A stretch of 64,000 bases of DNA from CAWCLK01 sp963796225 (GCA_963796225.1 CAWCLK010000052.1:1-64000), one strand, 5' to 3'; shown: positions 54,791-63,480, numbered from the stretch's first letter. A program made the numbers and translations. The notes: generated from the sequence alone by a model not told the origin.

Positions 54791-55003
54791 GCGACACCCT
54801 CGAGCTGGTGAGGGGTCGTCAACCGCGAGGACGGGCTCCGTCGACCTCGATTCGGTGGGTGGCAGGGCAGACTGCTGCAGGAAATCCTGAGGCGGCGCAC
54901 TCCCGTCTGCGCCGTTCGGCCATGGCCGCGAGCGGACGTTCGACCGTGTTCCGCCCCGGGGCGGGCCACGAACCCCCGGGCGAGCCTGCGGTGAGGAGCC
55001 ACC
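54791..55003. other. gap between the racemase remnant and the DUF1206 gene
   Basis: About 210 bases with no credible coding frame. It ends with GTGAGGAGCCACC, the ribosome-binding site of the following DUF1206 gene. Confidence 0.5.
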
Positions 55004-55837
55004 ATGCAAGCCAACCGTTCGTCGCGGCCCGCGGGGCCGACCCGTGCGGACTCGGCGCACGGGCCTGGCGCGGTTCGGACTGGTCGCCAAGGGCGTCCTG
55101 TACATCACCTTGGGCGTGCTGGCGTTCCAGTTCGGGCAGGGTGGCGCCAGGCCAGCAGGCCTCCCAGCAGAACGCGATGCAGGCCATCAAGCAGCAGCCC
55201 GCAGGCACGTGGCTGCTGGGGCGGTATCGCCCAGCGGCTGCTCGCCCATGGCGTGTGGCAGCTCGTCATCACCTTCACCGGGGACCCCGTCGAGGGCAGC
55301 GAGGCCAAGAACGCATGCAGAGTCCGCCGTAGAAGACCGTCATCTACCTGGCGCTGGGCGGCCTGGCCGTCACGGTGCTGGCGGGCAGCGGTGGCAGCAG
55401 CTCGGGAGGCAGCGGCAGCAGCGGCAGCACGAAGGCCACCGCCACCCTGCTCGGCATGCCCGGGGGCGTCTGGATCGTGGCCGCACTCGGCGTGATCGTG
55501 GTGGGCGTGGGCATCGCCGAGCTCGTCCGGCACACCAAGAACACGACGTTCATGGAGCGCATCAACCGGACCAGCCACGGTAGCGTGCGCCGGCAACGTA
55601 CGCCGGGCGGGGCGCGCCGGGTACGCGGCGCACGCGGTGGTCACGCTGATCACGGGCGGGTTTCTCGTCGTCGCCGCCGTCCAGCACGACCCCAGCAAGT
55701 CGCGTGGCCTGTCCGGCTCGCTGCAGACGCTGTCCCAGCAGTCGTGGGGTCCGTGGCTGTTGGCCGCGGTCGCCGTCGGGCTGGCGCTGTACGGCGTGTT
55801 CGCGCTGGCCGAGGCCCGGTACCGCCGCGCCGGCTGA
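55004..55837 (+). pseudogene. DUF1206 membrane protein with at least four frameshifts
   Basis: The start MQANRSSRPAGPTRAD follows GAGGAGCC. LARFGLVAKGVLYITLGVLAFQFGQG in a second frame is the first DUF1206 repeat; QNAMQAIKQQPAGTWLLG follows, then in further frames KTVIYLALGGLAVTVLAG, KATATLLGMPGGVWIVAALGVIVVGVGIAELVRH, AGYAAHAVVTLITGGFLVVAAVQHDPSKSRGLSGSLQTLSQQSWGPWLLAAVAVGLALYGVFALAEARYRRAG. These give the six-helix, three-repeat arrangement of DUF1206 proteins. Function unknown. Breaks are near 55090, 55170, 55230, 55330 and 55610. Confidence 0.75.
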
Positions 55838-55839
55838 GA

Positions 55840-56527
55840 CGTGGTCGACCTCGGACCTCGGTGCCGCCGGCGCGCCGGCTGATCGGCCGCGACGTCGAGC
55901 GACCACTGAGCCGTCGACGTCCTGGACGCGGAACGGCCGCTCGCTGCTGACGCCAACGAAGACCTGGGTGTGGCCCTCGAACGTGCTGCCCACCAGGACC
56001 TCGACGATCGTGTCCCCGACGCGGACCCGCTCGGGGCCGTCGTAGGGCCGGCGACACCGGTGTCGTCGGGCAGGCCCATGTTGGTCAGGTCCACGACGAG
56101 GACCGCGTGGCCGTCCACCTCGACGGGGTCGCCCCAGAGCCCTGCTCACGCGGGTCGTCGACGTACCGCGCATCCCAACCCGCCGTCCCGCCGCCGGCGA
56201 TGTCGAGGACCACGCGGTCGTAGCCGGCGTGCTGGCCGACGCGCACGTCGGTGAGGGTGACCGGGGAACCGGTGCCCCCTGCGTGATGTAGGGGCGGGTG
56301 TCGGCGGTGAAGCTGGCGGCATCGGCGTCCCCGCTGGGCGAGGGCGTCGACGGGGCGGTCGTCGGCGAGGTCGTCGGCGTGTCGGTCGCAGTGTCGGGAG
56401 GCGCGGTCGGGGCGGCCGTCGGCCCACCCGGCGCATCCGGCGGCGTGGCGGGTGCGGTCGTCTCGGTGCCGGTGGCGCACCCGGCGAGGAGGACGGCGAG
56501 GGCCAGCGCAGGGGCGAGGCGTCGCAT
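55840..56527 (-). pseudogene. lipoprotein with AMIN-like domain, several frameshifts
   Basis: The N-terminal frame gives a lipoprotein signal ending LLAGC and a long Thr/Pro/Ala linker, then TADTRPYITQG. Another frame continues SPVTLTDVRVGQHAGYDRVVLDIAGGGTAGWDARYVDDPREQGSG, and a third VEVDGHAVLVVDLTNMGLPDDTG; later YDGPERVRVGDTIVEVLVGSTFEGHTQVFVGVSSERPFRVQDVDG. DRVVLDI...WDARYVD is the core of actinobacterial AMIN-like beta domains. Breaks near 56270, 56135, 56030 and after the last block. It probably binds cell-wall glycans. The end is approximate. Confidence 0.65.
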
Positions 56528-56612
56528 CAGGGGATCCCGGGGCGCGGGGACGGTGTGGTCGCACCCTTCACAAGGACTGACGCACGAGCGCCCCGCCGGG
56601 TTGCGCGCCCGG

Positions 56613-57260
56613 TCACCGGTCGAGCGACACCGACTCCAGGTCCGGCCCGACCGTGCGGGTGCGCTTGAGCTCGTAGAAGCCCTCGACCTGCACCATCGCG
56701 GCGAGCCCGTCCCACAGCTGCAGCGCCTGCTCGCGGTCGGGCACCGACGGGATGACGGGACCGAAGTAGCCGCGCCACTCGCCGTCGACCTCGAAGGCGA
56801 TGATCGGCGTGCCGACGTCGTCGCCCGCGACCTCCTCGGCCTCGTGCGTGCTCCGGCGCACGGCCTCGTCGAGCTCCTCGTCGTCGTACGCGGCGGCGTA
56901 GGCGGTGTCCACGCCGGCCTTGGACAGGGCGTCCTCGACGTCGAAGGTCAGGCCGTCCTCGCCGTGGTGGAAGTGCCGCCCGAACTCGAGGTAGACGTCG
57001 CGCACCTGGTCGGCCGCGCCGTCCAGCCGCATCCGTTCGATGATGCGCAGCAGGCCGAGCGACCGGTCCATGGCGGGCTGGACCTTCTCGGCGTACTCGG
57101 GGTCGAGCTCCTTGCCCTCGTTGCGCACCTTGAGGCTGATCGGGCGCCAGTCCACCTCGAGATCACGGTGCGGGGCGACCTCGTCGATCCAGTGCGAGGT
57201 GATCCAGCACCACGGGCAGAGCGGATCGAACCAGAAACGGACGTGCATGGGAGAGGCCAT
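56613..57260 (-). CDS. DsbA-fold protein with CPWC motif, mycothiol-dependent nitroreductase-like
   Basis: 215 residues. FWFDPLCPWCWITSHWIDEVAP at the N-terminus is the active site of Rv2466c-type proteins, which use mycothiol/mycoredoxin to reduce nitro-prodrugs and protect from oxidants; VDWRPISLKVRNEG and GTPIIAFEVDGEWRGYFGPVIPSVP are further family blocks. Length fits. A short MASP lead before MHVRF means either ATG could be used. No regulator nearby. It supports the idea that the organism makes mycothiol. Confidence 0.88.
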   Translation of the reverse strand: MASPMHVRFWFDPLCPWCWITSHWIDEVAPHRDLEVDWRPISLKVRNEGKELDPEYAEKVQPAMDRSLGLLRIIERMRLDGAADQVRDVYLEFGRHFHHGEDGLTFDVEDALSKAGVDTAYAAAYDDEELDEAVRRSTHEAEEVAGDDVGTPIIAFEVDGEWRGYFGPVIPSVPDREQALQLWDGLAAMVQVEGFYELKRTRTVGPDLESVSLDR

Positions 57261-57455
57261 GGGAATCCTCGCTCGCGGGGGAAGACGGTTGCATCTTCAA
57301 CTGTCTACCCATGCTTCGAGGGCCCACCCCGTCCTGGATCCCCGCCCAGAGGCCCGCGGGTCACGGTCGGCCGACCGACCCCGTCGGGCCCCGGGATGTG
57401 AGGTCGGCTGGGACGACGAGGACCGTCCCGCCCTACCGTGCCGCCGGGGCTCGGG

Positions 57456-57926
57456 TCAGCTGGGCCCGGGCCCCTCGACGAACACCGCCCCGTGGCGCTC
57501 GAGGATCCGGTGGGCGCGGTTGTGCCAGTGCTCGTGGTGGACCGTGACCAGCGCCACGTCCTCCCCCTGCGCGACCTCGCGATAGGCGACCCGGTCGCCG
57601 TCCATGGACTCGACCCGCTGCAGGCCGACCATCGCGCCGATCAACGCCCCGAACCCGGCCCCGCTCAGCACGGTGCCCGTGAGGGTCATGGCGACCAGTC
57701 CGGCCACCGGCAGGCCGATGGCCGCGCCCACCAGCCCCCCGAGCAGCGCGCCGCGCCGCGCCGCCGAGGCGTCCAGGTGGAGCGTCTCGTCGTGCAGCCG
57801 GTACCGGCCGGGCGCGGGCGGGGCGACCTGCACGGTCGTGCCCCGCAGGCCACGTTCGGCGAGCGTGCGTTGCAGGTGGGGAACCCGATCGGTGTCCACG
57901 AGCCCGTAGACGTCCTGGGCTTCCAT
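57456..57926 (-). CDS. general-stress-like protein with glycine-zipper membrane hairpin
   Basis: 156 residues starting at MEAQDVYGLVDTDRVPHLQRTLAERGL, a ferredoxin-like alpha/beta lead typical of stress proteins of the GSP17M/DUF1269 kind, followed by the glycine-zipper hairpin ARRGALLGGLVGAAIGLPVAG and GTVLSGAGFGALIGAMVGL and a C-terminal strand/helix VAYREVAQGEDVALVTVHHEHWHNRAHRIL. The ATG used has CGGAG 6 bases upstream; an ATG 13 codons earlier lacks a ribosome-binding site. Function inferred only as stress-related. Confidence 0.68.
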   Translation of the reverse strand: MEAQDVYGLVDTDRVPHLQRTLAERGLRGTTVQVAPPAPGRYRLHDETLHLDASAARRGALLGGLVGAAIGLPVAGLVAMTLTGTVLSGAGFGALIGAMVGLQRVESMDGDRVAYREVAQGEDVALVTVHHEHWHNRAHRILERHGAVFVEGPGPS

Positions 57927-58000
57927 GGCGAACTCCGATGTCTCGACCACCTTCCATCGTGTCACGGACCGCAGTCGCTGTCAGTACCCGGCGGCGGACC

Positions 58001-58006
58001 TACCGT
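58001..58006 (+). promoter_or_regulatory. -10 element TACCGT upstream of the PfpI-like gene
   Basis: TANNNT hexamer 28 bases before the GTG start with GAGGCGAGGAACG in the leader. Confidence 0.4.
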
Positions 58007-58034
58007 GTCGCGATCACCGAGGCGAGGAACGGAC

Positions 58035-58934
58035 GTGTCCGACCGGAGCGAGCGGGGCGCCAGGTCGACCATCGTCGGCCTGCTGTTGTTCGAGCAGTTC
58101 GACCTCCTCGACATCGGCGGCCCCTACGAGGTACTGCTGACCGCCAACCGCCTCGCCGAGCGCGGCGGGGGCACCGCGCCGTTCGTCGTGCAGGTGGTCG
58201 GGACGTCGACCACCCCGGTCACCGCCTTCGGTGGCCTGGTGGTCACGCCGACGGTCGCCCTCGCGGACGCGGGCGACCTCGACGTGCTCGTGGTGCCGGG
58301 CGCGATCGACGTGGGCGGGGCGCTGGCGGACCCGGGACTCGTGACGACCGTGCGCGACGCCGCTTCCCGCGTGCCAGTCATGGCGTCGGTGTGCACCGGC
58401 GCGTTCGTGCTCGCCCGCGCGGACCTCTTGGTGGGGCGCGCCTGGACCACGCACTGGGAGGACGTGGACGTGCTCGCCGCCGAGCTCGAGGGCGACGGGG
58501 CGCGCCGAACCCGCTGGGTCGACACCGGCGCCGTCATCACCGGTGGCGGCCTGTCCTGCGGCCTCGACCTCGGCCTGCACCTGGTCGACCGGTTTGCGGG
58601 GCACGACCTCGCCGTCGCCACCGCCCGCCAGATCGACCACGCCTGGGACCCCGACGCCGGAAGGTGGTCCCCGCCTGAGCGCTTGGGCGATATCCGCCCG
58701 GCCACGCTACAACTCGCAAATCCCTGCTTCGGGCGTCCGCGGACGCGCTTTCGTGCGGATGGCGGCGCCGGACTGACGGAGCGTGGCCAGTCCTCCACAC
58801 CCGCGCATCCCCATCCGGAGCAGCCAGTTCGCCCGACCAGCCCGTGGACTGCCAACTGCTCAGACCGGCGGTTCGTCGTCGTCGGTCGGTGGGCTGAGGT
58901 TGGCGATGTCGCGCAGGTCCTGGGGGCGACCTGA
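58035..58934 (+). CDS. DJ-1/PfpI-family protein (C-terminus uncertain)
   Basis: The N-terminal about 200 residues are a DJ-1/PfpI glutamine-amidotransferase-like fold: IVGLLLFEQFDLLDIGGPYEVL, VVQVVGTSTTPVTAFGGLVVTPT, DVLVVPGAIDV, and the nucleophilic Cys in VMASVCTGAFVLARADLLVGRAWTTHWEDVD; VITGGGLSCGLDLGLHLVDRF and ARQIDHAWDPDAG finish the domain. After about residue 215 the sequence is no longer protein-like and probably represents read-through after a missing stop near 58670. It resembles transcription-regulator-related isonitrile-hydratase or ThiJ proteins that lack the AraC domain. Confidence 0.8.
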   Translation: MSDRSERGARSTIVGLLLFEQFDLLDIGGPYEVLLTANRLAERGGGTAPFVVQVVGTSTTPVTAFGGLVVTPTVALADAGDLDVLVVPGAIDVGGALADPGLVTTVRDAASRVPVMASVCTGAFVLARADLLVGRAWTTHWEDVDVLAAELEGDGARRTRWVDTGAVITGGGLSCGLDLGLHLVDRFAGHDLAVATARQIDHAWDPDAGRWSPPERLGDIRPATLQLANPCFGRPRTRFRADGGAGLTERGQSSTPAHPHPEQPVRPTSPWTANCSDRRFVVVGRWAEVGDVAQVLGAT

Positions 58935-59353
58935 GGCTCGCTTCATGCGGATGAGGTCGTCGAGGCCGACCACGCGAACCACGACGCCGGCCGCGTTGGC
59001 CTCGACCGCGCGGGCACGCAGGTCGTCGTAGTCGCCGGCGCCGGGTACGTCGTTGAGGTAGTCGACCGGGCCGGCGTCGGTGTCCAGGGTGAAGCTCGCG
59101 CCGTTGGCGAGCACGTCAGGATCGGTCGGGTCGATGTCGCGGAGGTCAGCATCAACGCCTCGGAGTACGGCGTTGAGCTCTGCGAATGCGGCTGCAAGCC
59201 GCTCGAGGTTCTCGCGGTCCTGACGGGCGACGACGTCGATGTCGGCGGTGGCGCGGACGTAGCCGTGGCGATGACGGCGAAGGCGCCGATGGTGATGTAG
59301 TCGACGCCGTGGCGGCCGAGGGTGGCGAACACCCGAGCGGGGTCCAGCCTCAT
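58860..59353 (-). CDS. nucleotidyltransferase-like protein (toxin-type partner), one frameshift
   Basis: The ATG overlaps the stop of the upstream XRE gene. MRLDPARVFATLGRHGVDYITIGAFAVIA is in one frame; adding one C to the CC near 59262 restores HGYVRATADIDVVARQDRENLERLAAAFAEL, then DYLNDVPGAGDYDDLRARAV, RVVGLDDLIRMKRASGRPQDLRDIANL. GAFAV and TADIDVV with GLDDLIRMKRA.GR.QD are the signatures of DUF6036/AbiEii-like nucleotidyltransferases. These often serve as toxins that modify tRNA. About 160 residues. Lower GC in this pair suggests transfer. Confidence 0.78.
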
Positions 59354-59667
59354 CGACGAGCCTGCCCGGCGAGTTGGTTGGCGAATGCGGCCAGGGCGAA
59401 GCCGTCCTCCAGCCGCGAGGACATGTCTTTGTTCTGATCGGCTCGACGATCCTCCACGGGACGTTCGGGGTCGAGCGGGATGGCTCGCAGCTCGAGTCGG
59501 TCGCCCAGGGCGGTGAGGAGTTGAGCGAGCCGATCGGTGGTCGGGATCTCGCGGCCATTCTCGATGCGGCTGATGGTGGCCTGGCGAGTGCCGGCGCGCA
59601 GGGCGAGCTCGCGTTGCGACACCCCGCGAGCCAGGCGTCGTTGTCGCAACAGTGCGCCCGCGTCCAT
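59350..59667 (-). CDS. XRE-family helix-turn-helix regulator (antitoxin-like)
   Basis: 105 residues. The HTH covers ALLRQRRLARGVSQRELALRAGTRQATISRIENGREIPTTDRLAQLLTALG, a complete Cro/C1 motif. The C-terminal part ends LEDGFALAAFANQLAGQARR and may bind the partner. It overlaps the nucleotidyltransferase-like gene (ATGA), as in toxin-antitoxin or AbiE-like modules, where the XRE protein represses the operon. A TACGGT hexamer lies on the minus strand at 59680-59685, close to the start. Confidence 0.85.
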   Translation of the reverse strand: MDAGALLRQRRLARGVSQRELALRAGTRQATISRIENGREIPTTDRLAQLLTALGDRLELRAIPLDPERPVEDRRADQNKDMSSRLEDGFALAAFANQLAGQARR

Positions 59668-59836
59668 CCGCCCTCCCACACCGTAGGGCCATAGCGTATC
59701 CGGCATGTCGTGGATTGCTTGCCGGCCGACCTGCGCAATCTGAACTGCCTCAACTGCCCTTCTTGACCTACCCAGACCCGGCGCTACCACGCACGTCTTC
59801 ACCGACGACCGGCGCCCCAAACACGCAGCTCGATCG

Positions 59837-60108
59837 CTGACACGGCGGTTCGCCGACGGGCTGGCCGCCGGCGGCCTCGACGTCCTCAACGAGGTCGTGC
59901 TGAACCAGGCCCTGGTACGGGTCGGTGACGACGCCACAACCGAACGGGCCATCACCGCCGTCCAGGAAGAGGGACCTGCTGGCTCGGGGGCACCACGTGG
60001 CATGGTCAGCGGCTGCTACGGGTCTCGGAGTCGAACGCGTCCACCACCGAGACCGACGTCGACATCTCGGTCAACGCGGTCCTGCGGGCGGTCGCGGCCA
60101 CGCGGTAG
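59837..60108 (+). pseudogene. 3' remnant of a PLP-dependent decarboxylase
   Basis: The frame LTRRFADGLAAGGLDVLNEVVLNQALVRVGDDATTERAITAVQEEG, then after one base change GTCWLGGTTWHGQRLLRVSESNASTTETDVDISVNAVLRAVAATR ending at TAG, matches the last 85 residues of group II PLP decarboxylases (aromatic-amino-acid/glutamate type), whose C-terminal domain reads LNDVVLNQVLVRFG...GTCWLGGT.W.G....R.SV..W.TTE.D. The PLP lysine and the rest are missing. A start cannot be found; upstream sequence is unrelated. A truncated, non-functional remnant. Confidence 0.7.
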
Positions 60109-60538
60109 CGGTCACTCGAGCGGTGCCCCGACAAGACATGGTGGCGTCCGCAGGGTGACGCAGACGGATCTCGGGACGACCCCCCGACCATGACGGCCCT
60201 CGGGCCTCGACACCACGCAGGGTCCGGAGGAGGTCGATCGGGGCGGCGACCGATCGATGTTGACCCATCGCGGTAGCCAGCACCACCACGCGCGTCGTCG
60301 CCGACACCGTGAACGGTCACAGCTCAATCGCCATGTGCCGTTCCGGCGTTCGACTGATGCGCCCATGTCCACGGCGATGGCCGGCGGCTGTCGCTCGCGA
60401 GGGACGCAGCTCTGGACGGCCTGTGGCGAAGCCCTGTAGAGGCGTGGTCGTTGTGCTCGTGACGCCGGTCAGGGACCAATGACGAGGGGATGGATCCGGG
60501 CCAGTGGGCATGCCACCGGCCGCGGCCTGGCAGGTGGC
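60109..60538. other. 430-base region without a convincing gene
   Basis: On the minus strand a segment TRVVVLATAMGQHRSVAAPIDLLRTLRGVEARGP (60190-60300) looks protein-like and faintly resembles the end of a cobalamin-binding domain, but stops and frame changes surround it. No hairpin, tRNA or promoter stands out. It is probably the edge of the decay zone. Confidence 0.35.
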
Positions 60539-61345
60539 TCACATCGGGCAGCGGGGCGAGGCGGGCTTCGGCTCGGCCGTCGCCGCGGCCCGGGTCACCA
60601 GCTCACGGTAGATGCCCGGGTCGTCGTGCTGGACGAGGGGGACGCCCCGGGGTAGCGGCGGTCCCACCCACGATGTCGCGATGCCCGCGTTGCACCAGCT
60701 GGTGCCGTCGGGCAGGACCAGGTAGCCGGTGCACGTCGCGGCGACGGACCGCGCCCCGGTTGCCTGGCGCGACACCGCCGCGCGTGCCACCCCCCGGTCG
60801 AGGTCGCTCGCCAGGCGGTCGACGTCGAGCGTCGGGCAAGCCCGGGCGGCGGCGAGCACCTCGTGGCGCAGCGAGATGCAGCGCGACCGCACGAATAGCG
60901 CCCGACGGAGCGCGAGGTCCAGCTCCTCGGCGGCGTCTTCCGACTGGCGCCGGGCCGCCTGGACGGCCTCGATGGCGAGCAGGCTCGAGACCGGGTACTC
61001 GTCGAGCCTTCCCTGCCACAGCGACCACCCGAAGTCGGGGGTGGTCGATGCGCAGACCGGGATCTCGGCATCGAGGACCCGACGGGCGATCGGTTGCTCG
61101 TAGAGCAGCTCCAGTGGATGGGCGAGGTGGATGACGGGCACCGACGACGCCAGACCGAGCTCGTCCCGCGCGGCACGCAGCCGCAGGACCATGACGGTGG
61201 CCCACGGACAGGCGACGTCCGCGATGAGGACCAGCGCGCCCGGTGTCCCGGCCAGGGGCTCGGAAGGACCGCTGCCGACCGTCGTCATTCCGGAGGAGCC
61301 CGCGGCTGTCGAGCGGCCCTCGGGTGGGGTCGGGGGTCGCCTCAT
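60539..61345 (-). CDS. DsbA-family/thioredoxin-fold protein
   Basis: 268 residues. The fold begins LVLIADVACPWATVMVLRLRAARDEL, where a CPW remains of the CPxC motif of DsbA/FrnE proteins; then VIHLAHPLELLYEQPIARRVLDAE, SLLAIEAVQAARRQSEDAAEELDLALRRALF and the cis-Pro-like VLPDGTSWCNAGI block. These are typical of DSBA-like isomerase/oxidoreductases in actinobacteria. The second Cys of the motif is absent, so redox activity is uncertain. AGGAGAAGGACGCGGCC precedes the ATG. It lies 24 bases after the mycothiol-type gene. Confidence 0.78.
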   Translation of the reverse strand: MRRPPTPPEGRSTAAGSSGMTTVGSGPSEPLAGTPGALVLIADVACPWATVMVLRLRAARDELGLASSVPVIHLAHPLELLYEQPIARRVLDAEIPVCASTTPDFGWSLWQGRLDEYPVSSLLAIEAVQAARRQSEDAAEELDLALRRALFVRSRCISLRHEVLAAARACPTLDVDRLASDLDRGVARAAVSRQATGARSVAATCTGYLVLPDGTSWCNAGIATSWVGPPLPRGVPLVQHDDPGIYRELVTRAAATAEPKPASPRCPM

Positions 61346-61368
61346 GGCCGCGTCCTTCTCCTGGCCGG

Positions 61369-62184
61369 TCAGAACACCACGCGGGTCTCGAGCAGGTGCG
61401 TGGTGTGCGTGGGCTCCGCCTCCACCTCGACGTCGTCCGGCTGCGCACGGCCCGAGAGCACGCGGCAGAACTCGACGGCGTCGAGGCGGAGGTGCCCTCC
61501 GCCCTCGCCCTGGTGGAACCGGACAGCGCGGGGTCCCGTGAGCACGAGCAGGAAGGGCTGGTCGTGACGAGAGGCCCACTCGGCGACGACGTCCTCGACG
61601 ATGCGGTGATCGACGGCGGTGTCGGCCGGGAAGGGTCGGGAGGTCGCGCGGGCGATGTCGATGGAGTGCAGCCACACGTCGCGGGTGTAGATCACGTCGA
61701 CAAGATGACTGAGTGACAGGCGCGACGGCATGCCGGCGGCCGTCGACCCGCCCGGATCGAGCGGCACGGTCACGCGGCGCAGGGCTCCCGGCAGGCGCAT
61801 CCTGCCGGTGACGGCGGCGGGCGCCACCTCGCGGAGGGCGGCGATGCGCTCCGCGGGGGAGAGCCCGGCGTGGTCGCGGACCTGCAGCTCGTTCGCGGCG
61901 TCGAGGGTGTTGCCCCCGAACTCATCCGCGTGGCGCTTGCCCCACAGCTGCTGGCGCAGGCCCTCGCGCACCCGGGCCCCGGCCTTGGCGGCACCGACGA
62001 GGTGGCCCACCATGGCCGCGACATCCCAGCCGGGGCATTCGGTGGGTGCCCGCCAGTCCTCAGGACCGAGGGTCTCGAGCAGATCGATCAGCCGCCCGTA
62101 GGCCGCCGTTGCCACCTCGCGGGCATCGCCGGCACGCGAGATCGGGATGATCTCGTCCACCGACCGGCTCGTGTCGACGCTCAT
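61369..62184 (-). CDS. maleylpyruvate-isomerase-family protein (mycothiol-dependent DinB fold)
   Basis: 271 residues. The DinB-like four-helix bundle is marked by ATAAYGRLIDLLETLGPEDW, APTECPGWDVAAMVGHLVGAAKAG (His of the metal site), DVIYTRDVWLHSIDIARATSRPF (further His and Asp) and a C-terminal SCP-like domain ending with VEAEPTHTTHLLETRVVF. Actinobacterial members use mycothiol for isomerisation or transfer. Its ATG overlaps the stop of the TetR gene upstream, so it is likely the target of that repressor. Substrate not known. Confidence 0.85.
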   Translation of the reverse strand: MSVDTSRSVDEIIPISRAGDAREVATAAYGRLIDLLETLGPEDWRAPTECPGWDVAAMVGHLVGAAKAGARVREGLRQQLWGKRHADEFGGNTLDAANELQVRDHAGLSPAERIAALREVAPAAVTGRMRLPGALRRVTVPLDPGGSTAAGMPSRLSLSHLVDVIYTRDVWLHSIDIARATSRPFPADTAVDHRIVEDVVAEWASRHDQPFLLVLTGPRAVRFHQGEGGGHLRLDAVEFCRVLSGRAQPDDVEVEAEPTHTTHLLETRVVF

Positions 62185-62759
62185 GTTGCGCTCCTCACGT
62201 GGGACAGGAACATCTGCGCGGCCTCGTGACTGAGGCGGCGCCATCGGTCACCGTCGGGGTCGTTGGCCAGCTGCTGCGAGGCCAGCCCCGACGTCAGTGC
62301 CGACAGCAGGTCGAGGTCGCGGGGGTCGTCGACCCCGAGCTCGCCCAGCTGCTCGGTCATCCGCGCATAGGAGGCGACCGAGACGGCATACGACTCGGGT
62401 GACGGCTCCCAGCCAGGCACCGCCCGGGTGAACATCAGCTGGTAGCGCGGCACCGAGGCGTGACAGAAGTCGACGAAGGCTTCGATCACGCCGGCTACCG
62501 ACTCCACCGGGTTGTCCGGGTCGATCGTGAAGTCGTCCATCTTGGCGCGCAGCGCCCGGTAGCCGGCGGCGAACATCTCGTCGTAGATCGCCGCCTTGCT
62601 GTCGTAGTAGGTGTACAGCGACGGGGCCCGCATCCCGACCTCGCCGGCGAGGTCCCGCAGGGAGAGACCGGCGATGCCGTCACGCTCGGCCAGCCGCCAA
62701 GCGGCCTCGAGGATCTCGCGTCGCGTCTGCTCGCGACGCCGGGTGCGCACGTCGGTCAC
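62181..62759 (-). CDS. TetR-family transcriptional regulator
   Basis: 192 residues from GTG (AGAAGG upstream). The N-terminal HTH reads RREILEAAWRLAERDGIAGLSLRDLAGEVGMRAPSLYTYYDSKAAIYDEMFAAG, a standard TetR DNA-binding domain with YTYYDSK; the ligand domain has FVDFCHASVPRYQLMFTRAVPGWEPSPESYAV. It precedes and overlaps the mycothiol-type gene, so autoregulation of the two-gene operon is expected. The inverted repeat at 62795-62815 is the probable operator. A TTG 9 codons upstream is an unlikely alternative start. Confidence 0.92.
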   Translation of the reverse strand: MTDVRTRRREQTRREILEAAWRLAERDGIAGLSLRDLAGEVGMRAPSLYTYYDSKAAIYDEMFAAGYRALRAKMDDFTIDPDNPVESVAGVIEAFVDFCHASVPRYQLMFTRAVPGWEPSPESYAVSVASYARMTEQLGELGVDDPRDLDLLSALTSGLASQQLANDPDGDRWRRLSHEAAQMFLSHVRSAT

Positions 62760-62794
62760 TGCCGGCCTTCTCGCTCGTCCTATCAAGATTCGGT

Positions 62795-62815
62795 TTTTCT
62801 AACACCATTAGGAAA
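62795..62815. promoter_or_regulatory. imperfect inverted repeat, candidate TetR operator
   Basis: TTTTCTAACACCATTAGGAAA: arms TTTCTAA and TTAGGAAA mirror each other around CACCA. It is AT-rich in an otherwise GC-rich region, lies 36 bases upstream of the TetR start and overlaps the likely promoter. Confidence 0.5.
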
Positions 62816-62819
62816 CCAT

Positions 62820-63480
62820 GTCTCAGAGGATCGATGTCAATCGGCGCGACTCCGGAGTCGAGGCGGATCGTCGGACGACTCGCCGGAGCGTGCCACCGAC
62901 GACGTGTACAGGGCGGCCTGCCGGTGATCGCGTTCGACCTCGACAACACTTGGCTTCGACGACAGCAGCGCGATGTCCACCAGCCTCCAGATCTCGGCGC
63001 CCGCCGTCGGCGGTCCCCGACCTGGTGGGGAACGCCGGCGCTGCGATGACCGACGCGTCACCTATTCCTATGGTTCGGTGCCCACCTGATGTCCTCGACG
63101 GACAGGCATGCCATGGCGACGAGCCTGACGACCATCCGGAGCAAGGCCGATGCCCTCGGCAAGCTGCTCCGGACGAACGACGAGGAGCACCCTCGGCTCC
63201 GTCGAGAAGGTGTACATGCCCCCCACCATCGCCTGCTCGCCAGGCTGCACGTCATCCCATCCAGGGTCGACGCCATGCTGACGCGCATGAATCACAACGC
63301 CGACTCCTACGTCGAGGCGGAGCTGCTCGGCCTGCTCACTCTCAACTGGAAACTCGTCGCCACGAAGCCCGCGTGACGTGACCGAGCAACCAGACCCCGT
63401 GGCCGTCGCTGCTCGACTCGACCTCCAACCAGCTAGACGGCTGGCCGGTCGTGGTGGTCTCGGGGGTGAGTCGAGACAGT
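62820..63480. other. 660-base region without a firm gene
   Basis: On the plus strand near 62925 a short VIAFDLDN stretch recalls a HAD phosphatase motif, but stops follow. From 63110 (or 63089) to 63376 an open frame with MATSLTTIRSKADALGKLLRTNDEEHPRL and ESELLGLLTLNWKLVATKPA-like text codes for up to 95 residues; it is soluble, helical, and I cannot identify it. It may be a small gene or an artefact. It lies upstream of the divergent arsenite transporter end. Confidence 0.35.

Noticed and set aside
60190..60307. Possible cobalamin-binding domain end on the minus strand
   Set aside because: The resemblance is weak, lies between stops and frame changes, and has no key His motif.
62925..62960. 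HAD-like FDLDN motif
   Set aside because: Only about 10 residues; the frame ends soon and other HAD motifs are absent.
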